A DNA stretch of 10,008 nt from Spirochaetaceae bacterium (GTDB taxonomy: Bacteria; Spirochaetota; Spirochaetia; Treponematales; Breznakiellaceae). The translations under genes were made by a program, and so were the position numbers. The stretch's first letter is position 1, and every line of letters begins with the position of its first letter. Below, one piece after another: positions 1 to 5,935 of this stretch. The stretch covers positions 1 to 10,008 of the forward strand of contig JAISLM010000001.1 of assembly GCA_031290855.1 (NCBI GenBank). Reading direction: 5' to 3'. The notes beneath the pieces are model-generated. The model was given only the letters and a program-made list of their open reading frames with translations, made no database searches and was not told where the DNA came from.

Positions 1-637
1 TCTTGCCTACGCCGGGCTCGCCTATCAGCACGGGGTTGTTCTTCGTCCGCCTGGAAAGCACCTGCATCACCCGCCGTATCTCCTCGTCCCGCCCGATAAC
101 CGGGTCTATTTTTTCCTGCCGCGCAAGCGCGGTAAGATCGCGGCAGTATTTTTCAAGAGCCTGATACTTGTCTTCGGGATTCTGGTCTGTAACACGCGAG
201 TTTCCCCGCAGCGCCTTGAGCGCTTCGAGTATACCCTGCCTGTCAACGCCGTACTTCTTGAGGACATCGCCGGCCCCTCCCCCGCCACCGGCAAGCGCGA
301 GGAGTATATGCTCGGTTGAAACAAAATCATCCTTTAGCGCTGAGGCCTCGCCCTCCGCCTTGGCGAGCGCTTTGGAAAGTCCCGGAGACAGGTAAACCTG
401 CGCCGCGTCTCCGTACACTTTGGGCAGCGCCGCGATACGCGCCCTGCAATCCCCGGCAAGCGCCTCCGCGTCCGCGCCTATACGCGCCAAAAGCGGCGGC
501 ACAAGCCCGTCTTTCTGCTCAAGCAGCGCGAGCAGGAGGTGTTCGCCCTCTATACTTCCGTGGTCGCCCTTCTGCGCTAGAGCGGACGCCCCGTTCAGCG
601 CGTCCTGCGCCTTGATTGTAAGGTTTTCGTATTTCAT
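1..637 (-). CDS. clpB: ATP-dependent disaggregase ClpB, N-terminal part (runs off left edge)
   Basis: ClpB is the cytosolic AAA+ disaggregase that works with DnaK to pull proteins out of aggregates. The visible 212 codons begin MKYENLTIKAQDAL and contain the Clp_N substrate-binding domain (about residues 1-145, with the typical GEHLLLALLE and STEHILLALA helices of its two repeats). The linker into the first ATPase domain follows (about 160-185, with DPVIGRDEEIRRVMQVLSRR). The window ends inside Walker A of nucleotide-binding domain 1: GEPGVGK is complete and the next Thr codon is cut. The frame is open throughout. The start is the ATG at 637-635, which gives the canonical family N-terminus. 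No Shine-Dalgarno sequence precedes it. A -35/-10 pair lies just upstream (646-674) and predicts an almost leaderless transcript. No CIRCE (HrcA) operator is visible upstream. The D1 remainder, middle domain and D2 lie outside the window, so ClpA or ClpC is excluded only by the N-terminus and linker. Confidence 0.95.
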   Translation of the reverse strand, partial: MKYENLTIKAQDALNGASALAQKGDHGSIEGEHLLLALLEQKDGLVPPLLARIGADAEALAGDCRARIAALPKVYGDAAQVYLSPGLSKALAKAEGEASALKDDFVSTEHILLALAGGGGGAGDVLKKYGVDRQGILEALKALRGNSRVTDQNPEDKYQALEKYCRDLTALARQEKIDPVIGRDEEIRRVMQVLSRRTKNNPVLIGEPGVGK

Positions 638-645
638 AATAGAGA

Positions 646-674
646 AATTTAACAAATCCGGGTCAGCCAAACAA
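646..674 (-). promoter_or_regulatory. Putative sigma70-type promoter of clpB
   Basis: On the minus strand, TTGTTT (674-669) is followed by 17 bases and TAAATT (651-646). The -10 hexamer ends exactly 8 bases before the clpB ATG. Both hexamers are imperfect (3/6 and 4/6 matches to consensus), so alone the call would be weak. The same geometry recurs upstream of the helicase and the COG0170 gene, which strengthens it. The start site it predicts is at or within two bases of the ATG. Confidence 0.45.
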
Positions 675-778
675 GGCGGCGGCGCACAGCCAGGCCGTTA
701 TCATTTGGTCTACAAAGTCCAAAAAACCCATAAGGAATCATGCGCTTACATAAAAACTATAAAATCAAAACCGCGTAA

Positions 779-820
779 ATTGAGGCTGTTCCAAAACTTC
801 AGTTTTGGAACAGCCTCAAT
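779..820. repeat. Perfect 42-bp palindrome, copy 1 of the TGAGGCTGTTCC family
   Basis: Two perfectly complementary 20-base arms (core ttgaggctgttccaaaact, extended by one A-T pair) flank a 2-base centre (tc on the plus strand). It lies in the 638-868 spacer, 49 bases after the stop of the SDR-like gene and upstream of the clpB promoter. It could act as a bidirectional transcription stop, but no clean U-tract follows on either strand. The rest of the spacer is AT-richer than its surroundings and shows no gene. A small gcctg/caggc hairpin sits at 849-861. Related copies are at 4403-4462, 4549-4577 and 5789-5826. Confidence 0.95.
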
Positions 821-868
821 CGTCCGGCTTTTTCGCCCTGAACGCCATGCCTGAAACAGGCCGGCGGG

Positions 869-1558
869 TTAAAGCGGCTGAGCACCGCCGTTACCGTCCC
901 GGAGTATCCGGATTAAGCCCGCCGTATGGCTCATTTTCAGTTTGCTGAACTTGAACCAGGCGGTCTGCCGGGTTTTTTGGGTTTCTCCAAGGATTTTGAA
1001 AATGTATGCGGCGTATTCGCTTACAGGGGGGGGCTTCTTTCCTTCACACGAAAAGGCGAGGGCGGAGACGTATTCCGTGTTCGCCTGCGCGATCATCGCG
1101 CCCGAAAAGCTTTTGAACGCGCTGAAAACCGGGGCGGACAGGATACCCGGCGTCCGCCCTTCCATCAGCACGAAAGCTAGTGCGCCGGAGCGTCTTGCGC
1201 TGAAGTGGCGCGAAAGCTCGTTGGCGAGAAACATATACGACTTGATATGGTTGTTTACAACAAAATCGATGCCCGCCGGAGAAAAATCACGCATCCCGGT
1301 ATCGTCGGCGGCGCAGACGATCAGGCCGGTATCAAGGGGGCCGTTCCTGTTTTCAGCCGCCAGGACGAGGCTGCGGGCGGAAATTGGGCTGCACGGGTTC
1401 CAGTCAAGCTGCACGACCTTTTCGTTCACCGCGATGGGCGATAGGCCGCGCTCGTCCTTCTGCCCGGAGATCAGTGACAGGGCCGTTTTGATGCCGCGCC
1501 GCGCCGCCTCGTCCGCGAGGGCCGCCGTCAGAGCGGACCCGGACCCCGCAATCAACAT
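869..1558 (-). CDS. SDR-like Rossmann-fold protein lacking the catalytic tyrosine
   Basis: The product resembles a short-chain dehydrogenase/reductase with degraded catalytic positions. From the ATG at 1558 it is 229 residues. It opens with a beta strand and glycine-rich turn MLIAGSGSALTAALADEAAR, where SDRs have TGxxxGIG. An LDWNP element sits near residue 51, where SDRs carry an acidic residue after beta-3. IVCAADD (80-86) is in place of the NNAG motif, and VNNHIKSYMFLANELSRHF (101-119) matches the helix-4 region. At the YxxxK site the sequence is FSAFK (145-149): Lys is kept and Tyr is Phe. It may therefore bind a nucleotide without redox catalysis; that is inference. The frame stays open to a GTG at 1636, but a strong promoter lies at 1577-1605, which makes that start unlikely. 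An in-frame GTG at 1570 falls at the predicted transcription start and is the main alternative. It lies 3' of the helicase gene, and the 1637-1720 spacer shows no clear terminator. No specific function is recognised. Confidence 0.72.
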   Translation of the reverse strand: MLIAGSGSALTAALADEAARRGIKTALSLISGQKDERGLSPIAVNEKVVQLDWNPCSPISARSLVLAAENRNGPLDTGLIVCAADDTGMRDFSPAGIDFVVNNHIKSYMFLANELSRHFSARRSGALAFVLMEGRTPGILSAPVFSAFKSFSGAMIAQANTEYVSALAFSCEGKKPPPVSEYAAYIFKILGETQKTRQTAWFKFSKLKMSHTAGLIRILRDGNGGAQPL

Positions 1559-1576
1559 GGAACCGTTCACGCTGAC

Positions 1577-1605
1577 ATTATACGCCGTTACCCGGACGCT
1601 GTTAA
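1577..1605 (-). promoter_or_regulatory. Strong sigma70-type promoter of the SDR-like gene
   Basis: On the minus strand, TTAACA (1605-1600) is followed by exactly 17 bases and a perfect TATAAT (1582-1577). The expected transcription start is near 1570, which coincides with an in-frame GTG and lies 12 bases before the ATG at 1558. In DNA this GC-rich such a match is unlikely by chance. It argues against translation from the GTG at 1636 and shows that the gene need not depend on the helicase transcript. Confidence 0.75.
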
Positions 1606-1720
1606 GGCGGTGCGCGGCGCTGAAGTTTTGCGGCACCGGGCGCGGGAAGGGAGGCGGGCTTCGCGCTCACCTCCAAACCTTATCACAGGGACGTATCGAC
1701 AGCCCGCTCGCAGTGACGCA

Positions 1721-4249
1721 TCAGCTTAAATATTCCGATAGCCGCCTGAAGGTTTGGTTGACGATGTTCTTGTCGTCAACGCTTACGTTCTCGCCGAGGT
1801 CGTCTATCAGGCTTTCCACCGAGGAAATGCTCTCGTTCAGCGCGGTATGGAAGCCGCGTGAACAGGTGGCGCGGTAGGCGCCCGCGCCGTTGTTTGAAAT
1901 GCAGATGAAGCCGAGTTCTCTTTTGCCGTTCTTCCAGAGTACGGGCTGGAGTATCTGCGGCAGGAAGTCAAGCAGGGCGGGCAGGTCGCGCGCCGTCAAA
2001 AATTCTTTCTTGCGCGGCCAGTCCCGGTTTAACGCGCCGTCCATTTCCAGCGATCCCGACAGGCGCAGTATCAGGTCGAGCTTTTCGCCGTCAAGCAGTC
2101 TGTACTTGCCGTCAAGGGTGACGCAGCCTTTCAGTCCTTTGAACAGCGCGACGCTGGCCGGGGCCGCCGCAAGCCGTTTCGCTTCGTCCCTTATCCGCGA
2201 GAGCCGCTCCCAGGGCAGAACCACGCGCTTTCTGCCCTTCACGTTTTCGATCTCAAACACTTCGTCAGATATTTTTACGTTGTTCGTGAAGTCATGCGGC
2301 GTTTCCTTCGCCCTCCGGCCTTGTACGGGCGCTCTGCCGCCGCCCTTCGTCTGTCCAAGTCCGAGCCGTCCGAGTAGGCCGCCGCCGAGTCGTTCCAGAA
2401 TTTCCCGTGAAAGCGGCGAAACGGAGCTTGCGTACATTCGGGCCGTGCGGATGATCTCGCCGGCGACGATGTATTGCGGGTCCGTCTTGAACATGACGGA
2501 ACCGGGGTGGATCAGGATGCGGTCGGCGGTGAGGCTGCGGTAGACATCCCGGCCCTGCCTCACGCAGACAAACTGGATAAGGCCGCGGGAGACGGCGCAA
2601 AGGTAGTCGTCCACGGCCCCTCCGGACAGGATGGGTACGCCCATGTCCGACACGATAAGTTCGAGCTGGGCGGCGACGTTTACGATCTCCGACATCGCCT
2701 TCTCGTCCAGGTAGCTTTTTTCGCAAAAATACGCCTTGTCCGCAGCCTCATTGTACTCGCGGAACAGCTTCAGGTACGAAACAAAGTCGCCGGAGTTGTC
2801 GCGGAAATGGTGGTGCGCCCGCCTTGCGTCAATTTCCTCGCCGGGCGGCAGCACGTAGGGGCTTTGAGTGGATAGAAAGGCCGCCGCGATGATCGTTTCC
2901 CCGGTGACGTCGGGATAGTTCAGTATCGCCTCGACAATGATCCGCGACTGGCGGGGCGAAAGCGGGAATTCCGTCATCATCTTGCCGATCTTCGACAAGG
3001 TGTTGTCGCCTTCAAGCGCGCCGAGCAGGTTCAGCGTCTCGACGGCGGAACGGATGCCCTCCCGTCCCGGCGTGGAAATAAAATCAAACTCCTCAAACGA
3101 CGTGATGCCAAGCTCCGCCATGCGCAGGACTACCTCCGAAAGGTCCGTGCGGTATATCTCTTCGGTGGTGAACAGCGGGCGGCTTTCAAAGTCGCGGCGC
3201 GAGTAGAGCCTGTAGCAGCTGCCCTCGCGGGTGCGTCCGGCCCTGCCTTTGCGCTGGTTGCACGAGGCTTTTGAGATCGGCCCCTCGACAAGGCTGGACG
3301 TAAAGGTCTTGGGGTTGTAGAAGTTTGTTTTCGAAAGCCCCGAATCGATTACCGCCGTGATACCGTCTATCGTTACCGATGTTTCGGCTATATTCGTGGC
3401 GACGACAACCTTTGTCTTGCCCCAGGGCGCCTTGTCGAACACGCGCTCCTGCTCGTCCTTGCCGAGTCTGCCGTACAGCGGGATAAGGTGGAGCTTTCGC
3501 CCCGCCGTACCGGCGGCAAGAAGCGCGATGCAGTCCTTTATCATCTTTTCACCGGGCAGGAATATCAGGATGTCGCCCTGGCGCTTTTCGCTGATGATCC
3601 GTTCCACTATGCCCGTTATCTTGTTGAGCAGGAGTTCCGAAGCGGACGTGCCCGCCTGGGCGGAAACCGCGTCGGGCGGATCGTAGATCAACGTTACGGG
3701 ATAAGTTACAGCGTCGATCTTAACGACGGGGCAATCGCCGAAGTAAGCTGAAAAAACGCTTGTATTTATCGTGGCGGAGGAAACAATCACTTTAAAGTTC
3801 CGCCGCGCCTCAAGTATACGTTTAAGCAGCCCCAGAATAAAGTCTATCGTCAGGCTCCGCTCGTGCGCCTCGTCTACTATGACGCAGTCGTACTTTGAGA
3901 GCCAGGGGTCCAGTTTCATCTCCTGAAGCAGAATCCCGTCCGTCATGATCTTTATCCGCGTTTTAGGTACAGTCATGTCGGCAAAACGCATCTTGTAACC
4001 GATGAGGCCGGGGATCGTCTCGCCCAGTTCCTTCGCTATGTATTCGCTGACGGACAGCGCGGCGATACGGCGCGGCTGGGTGACGCCGATAACGCCGGTT
4101 TCCGCGAAACCGGCGTCGTGCAGAATCACCGGAAGCTGCGTCGTTTTTCCCGACCCCGCCGGGCTTTCCACGACCACGACCTGGCTTTCGGCCAGCGCCG
4201 CGAGTATAAGGTCTTTGTGTTGGTAAACAGGTAAATCAAAATAGTTCAT
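1721..4249 (-). CDS. hrpA: DEAH-box ATP-dependent RNA helicase, short HrpA type
   Basis: An 842-residue superfamily-2 DEAH helicase, expected to unwind or remodel RNA in the cytosol using ATP. All core motifs are visible: Walker A ESPAGSGKTT (28-37), Ia TQPRR (57-61), Ib TDGILLQE (103-110), II DEAH (126-129), III SAT (158-160), IV LPG (231-233), V ATNIAETSVTI (284-294) and VI QRKGRAGR (332-339). Winged-helix and HA2-type segments follow (about 355-500, with LRMAELGI and SPRQSRIIVEA), then OB-fold-like and family-specific C-terminal regions. Motif Ia and the GYKMRF stretch match HrpA/DHX proteins rather than HrpB, although the length is closer to HrpB (about 820) than to proteobacterial HrpA (about 1300). 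Borrelia has an HrpA of similar short length, so I use that name. The ATG at 4249 has no Shine-Dalgarno sequence and a -10-like hexamer ends 8 bases before it. The gene is preceded by the composite palindromic repeat. Confidence 0.93.
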   Translation of the reverse strand: MNYFDLPVYQHKDLILAALAESQVVVVESPAGSGKTTQLPVILHDAGFAETGVIGVTQPRRIAALSVSEYIAKELGETIPGLIGYKMRFADMTVPKTRIKIMTDGILLQEMKLDPWLSKYDCVIVDEAHERSLTIDFILGLLKRILEARRNFKVIVSSATINTSVFSAYFGDCPVVKIDAVTYPVTLIYDPPDAVSAQAGTSASELLLNKITGIVERIISEKRQGDILIFLPGEKMIKDCIALLAAGTAGRKLHLIPLYGRLGKDEQERVFDKAPWGKTKVVVATNIAETSVTIDGITAVIDSGLSKTNFYNPKTFTSSLVEGPISKASCNQRKGRAGRTREGSCYRLYSRRDFESRPLFTTEEIYRTDLSEVVLRMAELGITSFEEFDFISTPGREGIRSAVETLNLLGALEGDNTLSKIGKMMTEFPLSPRQSRIIVEAILNYPDVTGETIIAAAFLSTQSPYVLPPGEEIDARRAHHHFRDNSGDFVSYLKLFREYNEAADKAYFCEKSYLDEKAMSEIVNVAAQLELIVSDMGVPILSGGAVDDYLCAVSRGLIQFVCVRQGRDVYRSLTADRILIHPGSVMFKTDPQYIVAGEIIRTARMYASSVSPLSREILERLGGGLLGRLGLGQTKGGGRAPVQGRRAKETPHDFTNNVKISDEVFEIENVKGRKRVVLPWERLSRIRDEAKRLAAAPASVALFKGLKGCVTLDGKYRLLDGEKLDLILRLSGSLEMDGALNRDWPRKKEFLTARDLPALLDFLPQILQPVLWKNGKRELGFICISNNGAGAYRATCSRGFHTALNESISSVESLIDDLGENVSVDDKNIVNQTFRRLSEYLS

Positions 4250-4257
4250 CTTTCGGG

Positions 4258-4287
4258 ATCATAACACAGCCGCGTTCTTTTAACCAA
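4258..4287 (-). promoter_or_regulatory. Putative promoter of the hrpA-like gene
   Basis: On the minus strand, TTGGTT (4287-4282), an 18-base spacer and TATGAT (4263-4258) precede the helicase ATG. The -10 ends 8 bases before the start codon. The predicted mRNA has essentially no 5' leader, consistent with the absence of a Shine-Dalgarno sequence. The -35 is weak, and support comes mainly from the identical placement upstream of clpB and the COG0170 gene. Confidence 0.45.
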
Positions 4288-4402
4288 CGGGGACGCCAGG
4301 CCGCCAGCGGCTTTCGCCCATTGTGTTCAGTTTGAAAAGGGCTGATAGCCGCCGCACGGCAATCGCGGAGGCTCATGCATTCTTAATTATTCATTTATGA
4401 AC

Positions 4403-4462
4403 TGAGCCTGGTCCAAAACTAATTGACTGTGCGTTAAAGCGCACGGTTTTGGACCAGGCTTG
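4403..4462. repeat. Diverged, loop-expanded palindrome of the TGAGGCTGTTCC family
   Basis: Arms agcctggtccaaaac (4405-4419) and its exact complement (4446-4460) enclose a 26-base loop with its own gtgcg/cgcac hairpin (4429-4433 with 4440-4444). The left arm with flank, tgagcctggtccaaaact (4403-4420), differs from the family arm at two of 18 positions, and both changes are matched by complementary changes in the right arm. It forms the left end of a composite that reaches 4577. Between them are more small hairpins: agcctgaa/ttcaggct (4463-4470 with 4485-4492), gcggtttt/aaaaccgc (4478-4485 with 4503-4510) and acaagc/gcttgt (4530-4535 with 4539-4544). Confidence 0.85.
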
Positions 4463-4515
4463 AGCCTGAAGGCTCTTGCGGTTTTTCAGGCTAAAACCTT
4501 GCAAAACCGCGTTTT

Positions 4516-5439
4516 TTAAAGGTTGCTGGACAAGCGAAGCTTGTCTCCCCAAAACTGAAGTTTTGGAACAGCCTCAACTGTGTGTTTTTTTACGAAACCG
4601 CAGGGGCGGTAAGTCATCTTTGCCTGGCGCAGACCCTTGTCGCCAAGATCCTGCTCGCGGTTGACGTACAGGCATTCGGGCGGCAGGCTTGCGGCGAAAA
4701 ACTGGTTTACCGCCTGATAGATACCCTTGTACTCGTCGATACACTTTTCAAAATGGACGGCAAACATCGAATCGCCGCGGACATACTCGCCCAGGCAGTA
4801 ACCGGCGGGATGCTTGTTCACAAAATATATCCTGCCCTCAAGCCCCAGTTCGGACGAAAGCAAGAGCGCCTCCCGAGCCGCGACAAAGTCACCCGTCTCG
4901 CCCTTGTCCTCACGCCATCGATCAAGCACCGCCAGCGCGGCAGGCGTATACTCCTTTGTCAGCGGATAATCTTCGTGGTCGGGGTACGACAGGAGGAAAG
5001 CGTTTAACAGGTTGCGTTTCTTGTGGAATTTCTTGCCGGAAAGCAGCGCCAAATCGGTTTTGTTGTACAGGTAATCGAAATTATCGCGGTCTTCGGCAAT
5101 TTCCAGCCCCAGCCCCTCGATCAGATCGCGCCCGCTTTCCAGAACCGACTCGGAAACGCCTTTCCAATAATCGTGCCCGGCAAGCAATTCTTCAAGCACG
5201 GGAAGCTCCGGGGGGGCGCAGGGCGTCGCGAAGAATTTTTTACCGTGGATGCCGCCTGAGAGCAGAACATTACCGTTCCGTTCCTGTGAAACCATGTAAT
5301 TGTAACGTCCGCGAAAAAGGTACAGATTTGCAAAGGTAAATTCGGAAACTCCATCTTTCGCGGCCTTCAGCGCCGGTTGCAGTGCGTCTTTCAACTCCAG
5401 CGATACGGGCGCAAATTCGGGAAATAAAGGGATCAACAT
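4516..5439 (-). CDS. DUF2156 family protein with a repeat-derived C-terminus
   Basis: A 307-residue protein of the DUF2156 family, whose fold is related to the GNAT-like C-terminal domain of phosphatidylglycerol lysyltransferases. No biochemical role is established for this soluble form. Typical family segments are YNKTDLALLSGKKFHKKRN (125-143), GYCLGEY (213-219) and YVNREQDLGDKGLRQAKMTY (258-277). It has no membrane segments. Residues 289-307 are translated from the palindromic repeat at 4516-4577, reading EAVPKLQFWGDKLRLSSNL. The repeat has apparently overwritten the native 3' end, because family members normally end soon after the motif that is YRPCGFVKKH here. The ATG at 5439 is immediately preceded in frame by ATG GGG TAA (5448-5440). 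A perfect AAGGAGG (5464-5458) is correctly spaced for the upstream ATG, not for the one at 5439. Either codon 3 of the original gene became a stop, or the mRNA starts at 5439 without a leader. Confidence 0.85.
   Translation of the reverse strand: MLIPLFPEFAPVSLELKDALQPALKAAKDGVSEFTFANLYLFRGRYNYMVSQERNGNVLLSGGIHGKKFFATPCAPPELPVLEELLAGHDYWKGVSESVLESGRDLIEGLGLEIAEDRDNFDYLYNKTDLALLSGKKFHKKRNLLNAFLLSYPDHEDYPLTKEYTPAALAVLDRWREDKGETGDFVAAREALLLSSELGLEGRIYFVNKHPAGYCLGEYVRGDSMFAVHFEKCIDEYKGIYQAVNQFFAASLPPECLYVNREQDLGDKGLRQAKMTYRPCGFVKKHTVEAVPKLQFWGDKLRLSSNL
4549..4577. repeat. Half-copy of the TGAGGCTGTTCC palindrome, reversed orientation
   Basis: The right arm (4559-4577) matches copy 1 over all 19 bases. 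The left arm is retained only for its inner eight bases (ccaaaact, 4549-4556), with centre ga instead of tc, so the element is inverted relative to the copies at 779 and 5789. Paired with 4403-4420 it also forms imperfect terminal inverted repeats around about 138 bp of nested hairpins. It is translated as the C-terminal tail of the DUF2156 protein and may also help end that transcript. Confidence 0.9.
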
Positions 5440-5464
5440 TTACCCCATGATAGCAGTCCTCCTT
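5440..5464 (-). promoter_or_regulatory. Shine-Dalgarno plus two-codon ATG GGG TAA frame abutting the DUF2156 start
   Basis: AAGGAGG (5464-5458) lies 9 bases before an ATG (5448), but that frame reads ATG GGG TAA and is followed directly, in the same frame, by the ATG at 5439. A competing reading is a promoter: TTACAA (5475-5470), 17 bases, TATCAT (5452-5447), with the -10 ending 7 bases before the ATG at 5439. In that case the Shine-Dalgarno sequence and the stop would lie upstream of the mRNA. Sequence alone does not decide between the two. Confidence 0.5.
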
Positions 5465-5547
5465 GAGAATTGTAAGGCGGCCCCGCTCCGCAAGCGGGTT
5501 TCACGTAAGGCGTCAAAATGATAATGGCGGCTAACCAACAAGTGTAT

Positions 5548-5787
5548 CTACACCGCGCACGGCCTAATAATTATTCCAGCCGAAAAGGGGCGGTTGCCCG
5601 GAAACAAAATCCAGCCGAAATCAGGCTGCGGGATCTGATCCCCTCCTCCCTGACAGGGAGGATTTCCAGTGCAGCCATTTTCACGATTGAGCTTAAAAAG
5701 TTTTTCTACCGCCTCGTTCAGCTTCCGGTTCAATTCAACCGGGTTATACAAGGCCCGCCTCCGCAGCAGTTCAGCCTTGTATTATAT
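5548..5787 (-). other. Possible coding remnant (unrecognised)
   Basis: Reading the minus strand from an in-frame TAA at 5787-5785, the frame is open to a stop at 5548 and begins YKAELLRRRALYNPVELNRK, continuing with LNEAVEKLFKLNREN. This first part looks like a real charged, helical protein end. From about 5675 on it becomes low-quality sequence across two small palindromes. The style recalls C-termini of transposases or integrases, but I cannot confirm a family. No ATG is present; the only candidate start is a TTG at 5751. It is best read as a truncated gene end exposed next to palindrome copy 3. Confidence 0.25.
5630..5662. repeat. Two adjacent small palindromes
   Basis: GGGATCTGATCCC (5630-5642) is a perfect 13-bp palindrome with a 1-base centre. 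It equals the 13-mer GGGGTCTGACCCC of the 8720-8984 region except for a paired change at positions 4 and 10. Immediately after it, tcctccctg a cagggagga (5644-5662) is a second perfect palindrome with 9-base arms. Both lie in the 5449-5935 spacer between the DUF2156 and chromate transporter genes. Confidence 0.85.
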
Positions 5788-5788
5788 G

Positions 5789-5826
5789 TGAGGCTGTTCC
5801 AAAACTTCAGTTTTGGAACAGCCTCA
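5789..5826. repeat. Perfect 38-bp palindrome, copy 3 of the TGAGGCTGTTCC family
   Basis: Two 18-base complementary arms around a tc centre, identical in sequence and orientation to the core of copy 1 at 779-820. It lies in the spacer between the chromate transporter and DUF2156 genes, downstream of the former's stop. A short minus-strand frame (5922-5824, beginning MDFTRLAGTIGNLPRV) ends inside it at a TGA supplied by the repeat. That frame has no Shine-Dalgarno sequence and I do not call it a gene. A gcccc/ggggc hairpin near 5860-5884 lacks a T-tract. Confidence 0.95.
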
Positions 5827-5935
5827 TGTGTTCGGTTTTATCCGGTAATTGTCTATGCCGCCCCTGGGGTGTTTGACCCGGGGCAAGTTCCCAATAGTGC
5901 CTGCCAAACGGGTAAAGTCCATAATGAATGAGATG

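Noticed and set aside
779..820. Palindrome copy 1 as an ordinary rho-independent terminator of the SDR-like gene
   Set aside because: The stem is very long and AT-rich, with no clean U-tract on either side, and the same unit recurs elsewhere inside a coding frame. A repeat element fits better, though it may still stop transcription.
638..868. CIRCE/HrcA operator expected upstream of a heat-shock gene
   Set aside because: No TTAGCACTC-N9-GAGTGCTAA or close variant found in the clpB upstream region.
1637..1720. Sequence gcgtcactgcgagcgggct after the helicase stop, resembling known GTCATTGCGAGCG-type dispersed repeats
   Set aside because: Only a short partial resemblance and no second copy in the window, so not enough to call a repeat.
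942..1877. Plus-strand 311-codon frame
   Set aside because: Antisense to the SDR-like gene and the 3' end of the helicase. Composition is that of a shadow frame in GC-rich DNA.
4425..4436. Shared 12-mer gactgtgcgtta here and at 8848-8859
   Set aside because: Too short, and its flanks do not match beyond a vague hairpin-like continuation. Chance or a common word cannot be excluded.
5824..5922. Minus-strand 32-codon frame MDFTRLAGTIGNLPRV..., ending inside palindrome copy 3
   Set aside because: No Shine-Dalgarno sequence, promoter or recognisable family. The stop comes from the repeat. Possibly a remnant but not supportable as a gene.
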